The notes under the pieces: model-generated | What the model was told of the DNA's origin: nothing | Seen by the model: only the letters and a program-made list of their open reading frames with translations | Database searches by the model: none | Program-made: the position numbers and the translations under genes | Source of the DNA: Acidaminococcaceae bacterium | GTDB taxonomy: Bacteria; Bacillota; Negativicutes; Acidaminococcales; Acidaminococcaceae | Direction: 5' to 3' | NCBI GenBank assembly: GCA_017405945.1 | Contig: JAFQZL010000048.1 | Span: forward strand, 1-64,000 | Length of the DNA: 64,000 bases | Shown: piece after piece, positions 1 through 9,698 of the stretch | Numbering within the stretch: position 1 is the stretch's first letter | Layout: every line of letters begins with the position of its first letter

Positions 1-150
1 CGTATCTTGGCGTTCAGCCAGCGATAGCCGTGCGATGGATACTTCCAATGGTACTCCTGGAACAGCAGGACGTTGCTCAAAAGGCGCTTTTCTTTGCCCG
101 ACGGCTGAGAAAGATGTTTTTTCCAAGCGTAGAAACTGCTCTGTTTGTTA
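1..150 (-). pseudogene. IS3-family transposase OrfB fragment, running off the left edge
   Basis: On the minus strand an open frame without a usable start reads FYAWKKHLSQPSGKEKR and then YHWKYPSHGYRWLNAKIR. The second segment resembles the N-terminal part of IS3-family OrfB proteins, which have a YGYR-like box just before the DDE core. The frame runs on past base 1. Upstream (to the right) it dissolves into AT-rich sequence with no OrfA and no clear terminal inverted repeat, so the 5' end looks lost. The catalytic DDE residues would lie outside the window. It is probably a relic at the edge of the element; the family call is from motif memory only. Confidence 0.55.
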
Positions 151-205
151 TATAAATAATGTTTATTATACAAATAATATTCGTTATATAAATAACATTT
201 ATTGT
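137..205. repeat. AT-rich tract with repeated ATAATGTTTATTAT-like motifs
   Basis: The tract repeats TTATATAAATAA and AATAATGTTTATTAT-like words between the IS3 fragment and the end of the M48 gene. Similar tracts occur at about 17761, 21090, 46600 and 50945, four times beside the large hairpin elements. Direct observation; function unknown (operator, bend or partition site). Confidence 0.5.
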
Positions 206-1152
206 TTAAGCGTGCCGGGATTTCCCGGATGCTTTGCCAGGTATTTTTGGATGGTTTCGATCCGGTGGAGGAGGGACGGATGGTCGTTGCCGATATTGGC
301 CAGCACACCTTTCTTTTCATCCGGCGGCGATTCTTTTTCCAAGAGTTCCAGTCCGCACAGCAGTTCCGGTCCGAACCCGATCTTGCAGGCGTACCGGTCT
401 GCGGCGTGTTCGTCCATGCGGTAGAACCACAGGACGATGTAGTTGGTTATATTGTTGAACAGCCATAAAACGCCGCAGATCAGGTTGATGGACCATATGA
501 CGACGATGCTGATGATTTGGATCAGCGGAATTACCCCTATTACCTTTGCAAGGAACCAGTTAATCTTGTCCAACGCGTAAGCGGAGATGTTTCCGCAGGT
601 TTCCATCACGAGGATAAACGATAATACAAGGGAATGGCCGTAGGATATATGCCCCATCTCGTGGGCCAGGAACCCGTCCAGCAGGGCCGGTGTCTGCTCT
701 GCGGCGGACAGCGTGCCGCGGGTGACGAGGATGTTGTTCAGCCCGAAGGCGGCCGCGTTGATTTCCTTGTTTTCGATGATATAAATGTGGTATTTTTTCT
801 TTTTCAGCCCGCCCCTGGATATGATGTTGTCTATATGCGTTTGAATGAAGGCGTTTTCTTCCGCGCCGGCCTTGTGCCAGCCGCTTGTCTTTGCCAGTAT
901 CCATGCCATCAGGCGGGTAGGTGACAGCAGGAGGGGAAGGACGAGGAAGATGTAAAAGACGACATCCAGAACGCTTTCCGGTCTTATGGGCCGTCCGAAC
1001 CATTGCAGCAGGCGCTGCATCCAGTCCAGCTGGTGTATGTCGAACGTGAACACCACGAAGGTGAGGAACAGGCCGACGAGGATGATGTTTGAGATAAACG
1101 AGAACAAAATCGCAATGATGCTTCGCAGGATGGAGAAGATTCTTGTGAACAT
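199..1152 (-). CDS. M48-family membrane zinc metallopeptidase (HtpX-like)
   Basis: The protein has 317 residues from the ATG at 1152; a longer reading from 1305 would run into the repressor gene and is not favoured. Hydrophobic segments near residues 5-40 and 55-75 and again after the active site suggest a membrane protein. The zinc site is HEMGH, followed about 75 residues later by the DEHAADRYACKIG segment supplying the third ligand, as in HtpX/STE24 peptidases. A second M48 protein at 29736-30656 shares the RG(T/A)xxxxxx...LAHE and DRYAC blocks. It starts 4 bp after the stop of the XRE gene, so the two are cotranscribed. Substrate unknown; M48 peptidases on mobile elements are unusual cargo. 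Confidence 0.85.
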   Translation of the reverse strand: MFTRIFSILRSIIAILFSFISNIILVGLFLTFVVFTFDIHQLDWMQRLLQWFGRPIRPESVLDVVFYIFLVLPLLLSPTRLMAWILAKTSGWHKAGAEENAFIQTHIDNIISRGGLKKKKYHIYIIENKEINAAAFGLNNILVTRGTLSAAEQTPALLDGFLAHEMGHISYGHSLVLSFILVMETCGNISAYALDKINWFLAKVIGVIPLIQIISIVVIWSINLICGVLWLFNNITNYIVLWFYRMDEHAADRYACKIGFGPELLCGLELLEKESPPDEKKGVLANIGNDHPSLLHRIETIQKYLAKHPGNPGTLKQ

Positions 1153-1156
1153 GGGG

Positions 1157-1519
1157 CTATTGTTTTCCTTTATGCGTGTTGTGGTACAGTTCGATGAAAC
1201 GGCGTATAAAGTTAAGCTCCTTATAGTCCATGATGCCGACGAGGCTGCGGATGGCACGGCGCTGGAACTCCTCCGGCGCGTCGTTTGCGTCAGATTCCCC
1301 GTCACCCTCGATCAGCCATTCATACCGCCAGCCCGTCATCTTATGAAGGGTGCGGACCACTTCGACGGACGGCTGGGACAGGCCTTTTTCAAGGTTGGAG
1401 AGATAGGACTGGGATACGCCCAGGGCCTGGGCGAATTCCGTTTGGCTCATTTCAAGGTAGGTGCGTGCCGCACGGATGCGTTCCGCCAGCCTTTTTTTAT
1501 CTTCATCCGTTCTAACCAT
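1157..1519 (-). CDS. XRE-family transcriptional regulator
   Basis: The protein has 120 residues. Residues 8-65 form a Cro/C1-type helix-turn-helix with the recognition segment SQTEFAQALGVSQSYLSNLE. The C-terminal 55 residues are not recognised. It is the first gene of a two-gene minus operon with the M48 peptidase and lies divergent to topB across a 198-bp intergenic region, so it may control both directions. RBS-like GGGAGGG precedes the ATG. Confidence 0.85.
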   Translation of the reverse strand: MVRTDEDKKRLAERIRAARTYLEMSQTEFAQALGVSQSYLSNLEKGLSQPSVEVVRTLHKMTGWRYEWLIEGDGESDANDAPEEFQRRAIRSLVGIMDYKELNFIRRFIELYHNTHKGKQ

Positions 1520-1641
1520 GCCGGTCCCTCCCGATTCATCGTTTGGGTGTATTTTAACATATGGTTTTTTTTAAGGGCAAATAATTTGGTTTGCTGAACA
1601 AAAAATATGCTTTGAATTATGTATATAAAATGATATTTTTC

Positions 1642-1670
1642 TTGTTATTAGTGCCGTCAGATGATATAAT
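1642..1670 (+). promoter_or_regulatory. Promoter of topB
   Basis: TTGTTA (1642-1647), a 17-bp spacer and TATAAT (1665-1670) lie 48 bp before the topB start, whose AGGAGG is at 1705-1710. Read directly; no other good -10 box lies in this gap. Confidence 0.75.
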
Positions 1671-1717
1671 AAATGTATAGACAATAACTATGTTAATGAA
1701 TTTTAGGAGGAAGGACA

Positions 1718-3958
1718 TTGAAACTGTATATCGCAGAAAAGAAGAATGTTGCGGATGTCATGGCGGAATACCTTTTTGGCAAGGATTTCGCGACATTCAA
1801 GAAAGCGCGTTATTACAAAAAAGGGGATACCGTGGTCACATGGGCCATGGGGCATGTGCTTGAGATGGCGCCGCCTTCCCATTACGGTGCGGAAAAATGG
1901 ACGGATTATCCCGTGATGCCCGAAAAATGGGAAAAACTGCCTTCCTCAAAAGCCCAGAGCCGGGAGCAGCTGGCGGCGATCGGAGAGCTGCTGAAGACGG
2001 CGGATGTGGTCGTGAACGGCGGGGACCCTGACAGGGAAGGGCAGCTGCTCGTCGATGAGATTCTTGTTTATTTCAACTACAGGAAGGCTACCCAGCGTAT
2101 CTATATCCAGGCATGGGACCACGATTCGGTAAAAAAGGCGTTTGGCAGCATAATTGATTACAAGCTGAACGGGGCGGACGCCTGCGGCTGTATGTATAAA
2201 GCCGGATATTGCAGGGAACGGGCCGACTGGCTGGTCGGAATGAACCTGTCCCGCGCTTATACCGTGCAGGCCCGGAAACAGAAGATATATGATCTGTTCC
2301 GTATCGGGCGGGTGGTGACGCCCACCCTTGCCCTTGTCGTACACAGGGAAGAAGAGATACAGAACTTTGTGGAAAAAGAATATTATGAGATGGTCGGGAC
2401 GTTCCATAAGGACGGTTCCCAGAAGACGTTTACGGCACGTCATGTGCCTGGGGAAGATCTGCCTATGGACAGCGAGGGGCGTGTACTGGACAAGAACGTC
2501 CTTGCAATCGTCATGGGGAAGGTCACGGGACGGCCGGGCAAGGTTACGAAATGTACCTGCAAGAAAGGGACAGAATCCCCGCCGCTGCCGTACTCGCTGG
2601 ATACCCTGCAGGTAGAGGCGAACCGTTCGCTGGGATATTCCCCGAAGGTTGTACTCGATACGGCGCAGAGTTTGTATGAGAAGAAACTGACCAGCTATCC
2701 CCGCTCGGACTGTAACTATATCCCCACGAGCCAGCACGGGGACGGGGAAAAAATTCTGAAAATGCTGGCCGGGTACGGCATCCCGGGTGCGGATCAGGGA
2801 AGCCTTGTCAACAAGAGCAAGGCGTTCAACGACAAAAAGGTGACGGCGCACCACGCGATCATCCCGACCGGCGTTGTACCGAAGGAACTGAACGAGAAAG
2901 AGACCGCCCTGTACAAGATGATAGCCTCCCGCTATGTATTGCAGTACCTCCCGTCCTGCGAGTTCAACAGCATGCAGTTCGAGATCACGGTAGCGGGAGA
3001 GCTTTTCAAGGGAAGCGGGAAAAGCATTTTAAAAGAAGGTTTCCGCGAATTTATGAGGCGGGATGCCAAAGAAGATAAAAAGGACGAAGAACAGGCGGAA
3101 CTCCCTGACATCCGGGAAGGGGATTCGGTCGCCGGGGAATACAAGATAGAGGAAAAGGTGACGAAACCGCCGTCACGGTTTACCGAAGGCACACTCTTGG
3201 CTGCGATGACGAACATATGGCGTTTTGTGGATCCGAAGAACCCGAACAGGGAAAAGCTGAAAGAGGTCAAGGGGATCGGAACGCCTGCCACGAGGGACGA
3301 CATCATCGCAAAGCTGATGCAGACGCAGTTCGGTGTAAAGAAGGACGGAACACCCAATATCCTCACGCCTATGGTGACGAAAGAGAAGAAGGAACTGGTA
3401 CCTACGGATTTCGGCAAGACGCTGATAAAGAATATAGCCGAGTCCCTGACGAAGCCGGACCTGACCGCTGTTATGGAGATGGCGTTGTCGGAGATTGCCG
3501 AAGGAAAACGGGACCCGGCGGAATATATGCAAAAAGTGGCGGATATGGTCAAGAGCAATATCCGTTTCGCCGAGGAACGGCAATACGAGGATATACGGAA
3601 GACCGCGCCGTCGAAGGCCTATCCCTGCCCGGTATGCGGAAAACCCCTTATCCAGCTGTATTCCAAGGCAAAGGGTAAAAAATTTTGGATATGTAAGGGT
3701 TGTGAGGAAACAACAGGCAAGGCCCGGTTCTTTGATGATGAAAAGAACGAGCCTTTCATCCCGAAATGCCCGAAGTGCGGGACTGTTCTGAAGCGTCTCG
3801 CCCGCAAGGACGGAAGCGGATATTTTTGGATGTGCGAAAAATGCGAGGGCAGCGACAAGTTCTTCGAGGACAAGAACGGAAAACCTGTTTTGAAAAAGAC
3901 CGCAAAGACGGCCGGGGCGAAAGCCAAGGGGCGTACAAGGGCGTTAAAGAAGAGGTAA
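1718..3958 (+). CDS. topB: DNA topoisomerase III (type IA), mobile-element type
   Basis: The protein has 746 residues with a TTG start 7 bp after AGGAGG. The Toprim domain begins with Glu7 (YIAEKKN) and carries the metal site GGDPDREGQ (Asp103, Asp105, Glu107). The relaxing tyrosine is Tyr327 in TSYPRSDCNYIP. Two C-terminal zinc ribbons of CPxCG...C-x2-C form occupy about residues 636-720, followed by a Lys/Arg tail. TopB resolves single-strand-linked DNA, and plasmids and ICEs often carry it for replication or transfer. The next gene starts 6 bp later, so the two are one operon. Confidence 0.95.
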   Translation: MKLYIAEKKNVADVMAEYLFGKDFATFKKARYYKKGDTVVTWAMGHVLEMAPPSHYGAEKWTDYPVMPEKWEKLPSSKAQSREQLAAIGELLKTADVVVNGGDPDREGQLLVDEILVYFNYRKATQRIYIQAWDHDSVKKAFGSIIDYKLNGADACGCMYKAGYCRERADWLVGMNLSRAYTVQARKQKIYDLFRIGRVVTPTLALVVHREEEIQNFVEKEYYEMVGTFHKDGSQKTFTARHVPGEDLPMDSEGRVLDKNVLAIVMGKVTGRPGKVTKCTCKKGTESPPLPYSLDTLQVEANRSLGYSPKVVLDTAQSLYEKKLTSYPRSDCNYIPTSQHGDGEKILKMLAGYGIPGADQGSLVNKSKAFNDKKVTAHHAIIPTGVVPKELNEKETALYKMIASRYVLQYLPSCEFNSMQFEITVAGELFKGSGKSILKEGFREFMRRDAKEDKKDEEQAELPDIREGDSVAGEYKIEEKVTKPPSRFTEGTLLAAMTNIWRFVDPKNPNREKLKEVKGIGTPATRDDIIAKLMQTQFGVKKDGTPNILTPMVTKEKKELVPTDFGKTLIKNIAESLTKPDLTAVMEMALSEIAEGKRDPAEYMQKVADMVKSNIRFAEERQYEDIRKTAPSKAYPCPVCGKPLIQLYSKAKGKKFWICKGCEETTGKARFFDDEKNEPFIPKCPKCGTVLKRLARKDGSGYFWMCEKCEGSDKFFEDKNGKPVLKKTAKTAGAKAKGRTRALKKR

Positions 3959-3964
3959 TTTAAG

Positions 3965-4888
3965 ATGGATGAAAACGAAAAATACACAGATCCCGGCGAA
4001 CAGGCTTTGTTTGATGAGGAAATGACAGTCGTGATGGATGATCCGCTGGGTGGATACGCGCCTCCTTCGGAAAATGATGACGGGGACGAAGCCGAAGAAG
4101 GCGGCGGGGATACCCCGGACGAGGAAGAAGAAACCCCCGCCGGGCCGGAACACGTCCACGAGGAAAACGAGGCTTCTGCAGAGCCTTCCGCCACGGAAGA
4201 TCCCGGCGGGGATTCAAAGACGAAAGAGGTTTCCGAACCTGAGGAGCCGGAGATCAGCGAAGCGACGTCGGAAGACAATTTTGAAAATGCCCCGGACGAA
4301 GAAAATAAACTTGTGCTGTCGGAATTTTCCTATATCTCCCGGAAGATACGGGAACTGGAATCGAAGATAAACACGGTCGCCCTGTCCATAGAGGAATCGG
4401 CGGATACGGTGGACCGCGTCAACCGGAGTATGAAGGCAATGCTTGAAAGCATACAAGAAACCGAGAGCATCATGGAAAACAAGGTGTCTGATTTTCAGGA
4501 CGGGACAGAGAGCTGGGGAGCGGATATGAACCGCGTTGCCGAGAACGTCCGGCAGGCGTGTAGGGATTCGCGGGGCTTTTTAAGCGATGAACTGAAGCAT
4601 GAGATGAAGCGGCTGCAGGAAGACATCATCCGCACTACGACAGACGGTGTCCGGGGGGAAACGGCATCCGTCCTGACGGAGGCACGGGACAATTACGAGG
4701 AGCTGCTGGATCAGGTGGTCACGAATTACAGACAGTTCTGCAAGGCTTCCTCGCAGCACCAGAAGGACCTGATGAAGAAAGGGTATTTTGAGGAAGTGCG
4801 CCAGCTGCGGCGTATCCTGTATGGTGTATTGATCGGGCAGTTTGTCGTGTTTGCACTCCTTGTGATTTTTCTTGTGATGAGGAGATAG
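3965..4888 (+). CDS. Acidic coiled-coil protein with C-terminal membrane anchor
   Basis: The protein has 307 residues. The first 100 are very acidic and low in complexity (runs of E, D, P). Residues 110-270 look like long heptad-repeat helices, and the last 25 residues are one hydrophobic segment (LRRILYGVLIGQFVVF) ending in MRR, which suggests a tail-anchored inner-membrane protein facing the cytoplasm. It follows topB in an operon and is the last gene before CRISPR leader I. I do not recognise a family; a scaffold for the DNA-transfer or replication complex is only a guess. Confidence 0.8.
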   Translation: MDENEKYTDPGEQALFDEEMTVVMDDPLGGYAPPSENDDGDEAEEGGGDTPDEEEETPAGPEHVHEENEASAEPSATEDPGGDSKTKEVSEPEEPEISEATSEDNFENAPDEENKLVLSEFSYISRKIRELESKINTVALSIEESADTVDRVNRSMKAMLESIQETESIMENKVSDFQDGTESWGADMNRVAENVRQACRDSRGFLSDELKHEMKRLQEDIIRTTTDGVRGETASVLTEARDNYEELLDQVVTNYRQFCKASSQHQKDLMKKGYFEEVRQLRRILYGVLIGQFVVFALLVIFLVMRR

Positions 4889-4896
4889 GGATGATT

Positions 4897-5012
4897 TTTG
4901 CAAACCCCGGTCTTAATGCCGGGAAAGGGGGTGGTTTATGGTACGGAAAGATTTTGACACGCAATATGTAGTGGCAGGCTCTTTTATAGGAACACAAATT
5001 GTGCCGTTTAGG
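4897..5012 (+). promoter_or_regulatory. CRISPR leader I
   Basis: This is the 116 bp between the preceding stop and the first repeat. It aligns without a gap to the 116 bp after cas12a (9419-9534), with about 64% identity by hand count; both end exactly at a repeat. TTGACA lies at 4954-4959, but I see no good -10 box at normal spacing. A short CCCGG/CCGGG hairpin near 4905-4922 may end the upstream operon. Confidence 0.75.
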
Positions 5013-5489
5013 GTTTAATAGTTATATGTAATTTCTACTCTTGTAGATGAAGCCCACGTGTTATAGCTATGGGGTTTAATAGTTATATGTAATTTCTACT
5101 CTTGTAGATGATACGTTGTCCTGCGGTTGGTTCGTGGTTTAATAGTTATATGTAATTTCTACTCTTGTAGATGATACGTTGTCCTGCGGTTGGTTCGTGG
5201 TTTAATAGTTATATGTAATTTCTACTCTTGTAGATTTACGGACTGCACTTTGGCAATTTCGTTTAATAGTTATATGTAATTTCTACTCTTGTAGATTTCA
5301 GGACACCGCATTTATCTTGGCCGCGTTTAATAGTTATATGTAATTTCTACTCTTGTAGATCGGGAAGCTTCAAGTCGGGCTTTGCGGGTTTAATAGTTAT
5401 ATGTAATTTCTACTCTTGTAGATGAAAACTCGGGTTTGGTCAAGGACGTTGATGTTTAATAGTTATATGTAATTTCTACTATCGTAGAT
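5013..5489 (+). CRISPR. CRISPR array I, type V-A: 8 repeats, 7 spacers
   Basis: The repeats are 36 nt, starting at 5013, 5074, 5137, 5200, 5261, 5325, 5388 and 5454. Each begins GTTTAATAGTTATATG and ends in the Cas12a handle TAATTTCTACTCTTGTAGAT. The last repeat is changed in the loop (CTACTATCGTAG), the usual mark of the leader-distal end, so transcription runs left to right into cas12a. Spacers are 25, 27, 27, 25, 28, 27 and 30 nt. Spacers 2 and 3 (5110-5136 and 5173-5199) are identical, an internal duplication. I found no target for any spacer inside this window. Confidence 0.98.
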
Positions 5490-5536
5490 CAGGCTGCCGG
5501 GATATTACCGTATTATGTAATTAGGAGAACAATATT

Positions 5537-8500
5537 ATGGCAAATTTTAATGGATTTACCCAGAAATATAAAAGTCCCAAGACGTTAAGGTTTGGAATTG
5601 TACCGTTGGGAAAAACGCTGGAAAACATGAATAAATATGGTATCATTTCCGAGGACCGACAGCGTAATGAAAATTATAAAAAGATAAAGTCCGTATTGGA
5701 CCGTTTTTATAAGACGTATATTGAAATGTGCCTGAAAGACGTAAAGATAGATTGGGGGCCGTTATATGAGGCAGTGGTAGCTTACCGGGCAGAACGCTCC
5801 CCGGAAAACAGGGACGATTTAGAATCTTTGCAGAAAAGGTACAGGAAAACAGTTGTTGGCCTGTTGACGAAAAACAAAGAACTGTTTAAGGCATTGTTCA
5901 GCAAGCGTTTATTTGACGGAACGGTTGCGTCCAAACTGCCAGGCCTCATACTGACGGCGGAAGACGAGGCACTCTTGGATTCATTTAAAGGGTTTACAAC
6001 ATATTTTGATAAATTTTTTAAAAATCGGAAAAACCTGTTCTCGGCGGAAAAAGAGCATTCGGCCGTCTCGTACCGCCTGGTCAACGAAAATTTTACAAAG
6101 TTCGTAACTGACTGCGAAATACTAAAACGTATCGGTGAAACTGTGCCGGACGTATTGGAAACACTGCGGAATACGAGTAGTCTGCAACTTTATGAAGGAT
6201 GTTGTCTGGAAGAAATTTTTTCTGCCGATTTTTATAGTTCGCTGTTGGGCCAGGAACAGATCGAACGGTTCAACCGGCTTATAGGCGGTATTTCCGCAGC
6301 ACCCGGCGAAGAAAAGGTTCAGGGGCTGAATGAAACGATGAAAGTCATTTTGGATAAGTCGCCGGACGAGGAACTGGCAGCCGTCCCGCATCGTTTCGTC
6401 CCTTTATATAAACAGCTTTTAATCGACCGGCAGGCCCCGTCTTTTATCCTTAAATCTTTTGGAAGCGACAGGGATGTTCTGGATGCTGTAGAGGGATATT
6501 TGAAAATGCTGGAATCCGGTCAGGCTTTAAGTAATATACGGGCGCTGTTTAACGGGCTGGAAACCTGTGCTGATTTGCAGCATGTTTATATCAGTAATGA
6601 TAAGCTGTCCGCCTTTTCGTCCTCGGTTTTCGGTCAGTGGAATCTCTGTAAGGAGATGTTGCGTGATTGGAAGATAGGGGATAAAGATAGAAAAATTACA
6701 AAGAAGCAGACTGCAGGGATCGACAAATGGCTGAAGAACAGCGATTTTTCCATTTCTGAAATTTGGCAGGCTGCGGGAGATGAACTGCCGGCTGGAAAAA
6801 TTGGTGAAAAAATACTGAAACTGGTGGACGCCGTCGAAGAACGGGCAGGCATTCCGTTGCCGGAAAGTCTGAAGACGCCTGAAGAAAAGGAAATTCTTAA
6901 AACCTTCTTGGATTCAGTTATGGATTTGTTGTCAAGGCTGCAGTGGTTCGATGTCGATGACTGTAACGGAAAAGACATGGGGTTTTATGGGCCGTTTGAA
7001 AAGGCGTTGCAGACGTTGCGCCCGGTCAGGCTTCTTTATAACCAGGTCCGTAATCATGTTACAAAGAAACCGTATTCGTTGTCTAAAATCAGGTTGAATT
7101 TTAGCAACGGCCAGTTGGGAAAAGGCTGGGACGAAAACAAGATCACGGACCATTGTGCGGTGCTTTTCACCAAGGGCGGGCAATATTATCTTGGTATCCT
7201 TAATAAGAACAATAGACCGGATTTTGAAACGCCAATACCGGTCGCCGGAGAAGCCCGTTACAAAAGGATGGTATATAAGCAGACGAAGTTTACTACAACG
7301 GTTCCCAAATGTGCGACAAACAGGAAGGATGTGGAAGCTCATTTCAGTGTGTCAGACGATGATTATGTGCTGTTTGGGGAAAATTTTGTGAACCCGTTGG
7401 TTATCACAAAGGAAATATATGACCTGAACCACGTTGAATACGGAAACGACAAGAACGACGACAAACATAAGAAGATTCAGGCGGAATATCTTAAATATAC
7501 GGGCGATCAGGAAGGGTACACGGAAGCGTTGTATAAGTGGATTGATTTTGTCAAGGAGTTTGCAAAGGCATATAAAAGGACTTCTGTCAATGATATGTCC
7601 TCCGTGTTGCCTACCGAACAGTATAAGAATCTGCTTGATTTTTACACGGACATGGACAAAACGGCTTATGAAATTGTTTTCCAAGACATCCCCGAAAAGG
7701 TTATAGATGCTTTTGTGGACGAGGGGAAACTGTTCCTCTTCCGTATCGAGACCAAGGACTTCAGGGCAGGATCGACAGGCAGGCCTAATCTTCAAACTCT
7801 ATACTGGAAAGCCCTCTTTGACCCGGAGAATATCAATAACCCGGTCATCAAGCTGAACGGGATGATAGAATTATTCTACCGCCCGAAGAGCGAAATGAAT
7901 GTTGTCCGGCACAGGGTGGGCGAAAAAATGGTAAATCGCGTTCTGAAGGACGGCAGGCCGCTGGACAATGAACTCCATAGTGAAATTTATCGCTATGTCA
8001 ACAATATGCTTGACAGACGTTTGTCAGCAAAGGAAAAAGCTGTATTACCGCTTGTGACGGTTCGTGATGTGCCGCACGAACTCACAAAAGACCGCCGGTT
8101 TACCGAGGACAAGTTCTTTTTTCATGCTTCTATCGTGCTTAACAATAAGAGCGACAAGACGACAGCCGGGTTTAACAAGGATGTCAGGGAATATTTGAAG
8201 AACAATCCCGACATGTATGTCATCGGCATTGACAGGGGGGAACGGAATCTGATCTATGCTGTTGTGATTAGCCCGGAAGGCCGGATTGTGGAACAGAAAT
8301 CATTTAATGTGGTCAACGGTTTTAATTATCACCATAAGCTGGATCAGCGGGAAAAGGAACGTATCGAGGCCCGGCAGGCATGGAACATCGTAGGGGAAAT
8401 TAAAGAATTAAAGGCGGGGTATTTGTCTAATGTGGTGCATGAAATATCCCGGATGATGATAAAATACAATGCGGTTGTGGTTCTGGAAAATCTGAACCTC

Positions 8501-9418
8501 CGGTTTAAACAGGTCCACGGTGGTATTGAAAAATCAGTCTACCAGCAGTTTGAGAGACAGCTGATAAACAAGCTTGGATTTCTTGTGTTCAAGGAACGGA
8601 CCGGTAGTAGTCCGGGGAGTGTCCTGAACGCTTATCAGCTGACCGATAGCACGAAAACGATGGAAAAAACGGGTATGCAGAACGGGTTTCTGTTTTACGT
8701 TCCGGCGGCGTATACATCCGCAGTTGATCCGGCAACCGGATTTTGTAACCCGTATGTTTTTTCAAAGGTCAAAAACACGAAAGCGGATATAGAGGAGTTT
8801 TTGAAGGGAATCCGGTCATTGCGATATGATAGGCTGACAGGGGATTTTATAGCACATTTGGACTTGTCCCAGAACGGGCGTTTCCAACGGGAGCTTGAAG
8901 GGATACTGCCCGAATGGGACGTTGTTTTGGAAGCGAATGTTATGACAAAAAGCTTCGACGGAACCAGCTTTATCCGAGGAAAGCGCATCGAATTCCGACG
9001 CGATGAGTATGGTCACGCGCAATATGACACCTATCTTCCCTGTCAGGCACTGTGTAAGGCGTTGCAACAGTCCGGGATAGAATATAAGACTGGCGAAGAC
9101 GTACTTCCGCCGGTTCTTCGCAAAAAGGATCCCGTACTGGCAGCTGCGGTATTCAAAGCGTTGCGCCTGGGCCTGCAGATGCGGAACAGCAATGCGGAGA
9201 CGGGGGAAGATTATTTCAGTTCGGTCGTTAAGAACGGGGCAGGCCCGTGTTTCGACAGCCGTTCGGCGGACGAGACGATGCCAAAAGATGCCGACGCCCT
9301 TGGCGCTTACCATATTGCCCTCAAAGGCTTATTGGCATTGGAGAAGCTTCGGAAAGGCGAAAGCATGGGCATAAAGAACGCGGAATGGCTGCAGTTCGTT
9401 CAACAGCGGCATTCGTAA
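5537..9418 (+). CDS. cas12a: Cas12a (Cpf1), type V-A CRISPR effector nuclease
   Basis: The protein has 1293 residues, normal for the family. RuvC-I is GIDRGERN with Asp899, RuvC-II is VVVLENLNLRF with Glu984, and RuvC-III is DADALGAYHIALKG with Asp1253. The Nuc-domain arginine is Arg1216 in LQMRNSNAETGEDY. His863 in KFFFHASI matches the crRNA-processing histidine of AsCas12a, so the protein should process both repeat types and cut DNA. RBS is TAGGAG at 5521-5526. No cas1, cas2 or cas4 is in the window, so spacer uptake would have to be supplied in trans or be absent. Its place on a mobile element suggests a role against competing elements. Confidence 0.98.
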   Translation: MANFNGFTQKYKSPKTLRFGIVPLGKTLENMNKYGIISEDRQRNENYKKIKSVLDRFYKTYIEMCLKDVKIDWGPLYEAVVAYRAERSPENRDDLESLQKRYRKTVVGLLTKNKELFKALFSKRLFDGTVASKLPGLILTAEDEALLDSFKGFTTYFDKFFKNRKNLFSAEKEHSAVSYRLVNENFTKFVTDCEILKRIGETVPDVLETLRNTSSLQLYEGCCLEEIFSADFYSSLLGQEQIERFNRLIGGISAAPGEEKVQGLNETMKVILDKSPDEELAAVPHRFVPLYKQLLIDRQAPSFILKSFGSDRDVLDAVEGYLKMLESGQALSNIRALFNGLETCADLQHVYISNDKLSAFSSSVFGQWNLCKEMLRDWKIGDKDRKITKKQTAGIDKWLKNSDFSISEIWQAAGDELPAGKIGEKILKLVDAVEERAGIPLPESLKTPEEKEILKTFLDSVMDLLSRLQWFDVDDCNGKDMGFYGPFEKALQTLRPVRLLYNQVRNHVTKKPYSLSKIRLNFSNGQLGKGWDENKITDHCAVLFTKGGQYYLGILNKNNRPDFETPIPVAGEARYKRMVYKQTKFTTTVPKCATNRKDVEAHFSVSDDDYVLFGENFVNPLVITKEIYDLNHVEYGNDKNDDKHKKIQAEYLKYTGDQEGYTEALYKWIDFVKEFAKAYKRTSVNDMSSVLPTEQYKNLLDFYTDMDKTAYEIVFQDIPEKVIDAFVDEGKLFLFRIETKDFRAGSTGRPNLQTLYWKALFDPENINNPVIKLNGMIELFYRPKSEMNVVRHRVGEKMVNRVLKDGRPLDNELHSEIYRYVNNMLDRRLSAKEKAVLPLVTVRDVPHELTKDRRFTEDKFFFHASIVLNNKSDKTTAGFNKDVREYLKNNPDMYVIGIDRGERNLIYAVVISPEGRIVEQKSFNVVNGFNYHHKLDQREKERIEARQAWNIVGEIKELKAGYLSNVVHEISRMMIKYNAVVVLENLNLRFKQVHGGIEKSVYQQFERQLINKLGFLVFKERTGSSPGSVLNAYQLTDSTKTMEKTGMQNGFLFYVPAAYTSAVDPATGFCNPYVFSKVKNTKADIEEFLKGIRSLRYDRLTGDFIAHLDLSQNGRFQRELEGILPEWDVVLEANVMTKSFDGTSFIRGKRIEFRRDEYGHAQYDTYLPCQALCKALQQSGIEYKTGEDVLPPVLRKKDPVLAAAVFKALRLGLQMRNSNAETGEDYFSSVVKNGAGPCFDSRSADETMPKDADALGAYHIALKGLLALEKLRKGESMGIKNAEWLQFVQQRHS

Positions 9419-9534
9419 ATTGCAAACCCTGATCTTAATGTCCGGTTGAGAGGTGTTTTGTGATGTTTGATGTTTTTGTCATACAATATATAGTAGTATT
9501 CCTTCACGGTGAAACACTAATTACGCCGTAAAGG
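9419..9534 (+). promoter_or_regulatory. CRISPR leader II with promoter
   Basis: It starts at the base after the cas12a stop and is the homologue of leader I (same length, 116 bp). A promoter is visible: TTGTGA (9458-9463), 18 bp, TACAAT (9482-9487), giving a start about 40 nt before the first repeat. Confidence 0.7.
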
Positions 9535-9634
9535 GTCTAATAGATAAAAAGAATTTCTACTCTTGTAGATATTGCAGGCGAGCGGTCCAGTACGACGTGT
9601 CTAATAGATAAAAAGAATTTCTACTCTTGTAGAT
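9535..9634 (+). CRISPR. CRISPR array II, diverged repeats (2 repeats, 1 spacer)
   Basis: 36-nt repeats lie at 9535-9570 and 9599-9634, with a 28-nt spacer at 9571-9598. They begin GTCTAATAGATAAAAAG, unlike array I, but keep GAATTTCTACTCTTGTAGAT, the part that forms the mature handle. The sequence after the second repeat (AAGGGCCTTGCTGGGCAAAT) could serve as a last guide. Cas12a should process both. Confidence 0.9.
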
Positions 9635-9698
9635 AAGGGCCTTGCTGGGCAAATCCACTGCAGACCAAATACGGAGAATGAGGTGAGGTGACAACATA

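Noticed and set aside
9571..9598. Spacer of array II resembles the reverse complement of the DRYAC codons of the M48 genes
   Set aside because: The match needs an indel, is broken elsewhere, and the flank near 381-400 has no TTTV motif; a chance hit is likely.
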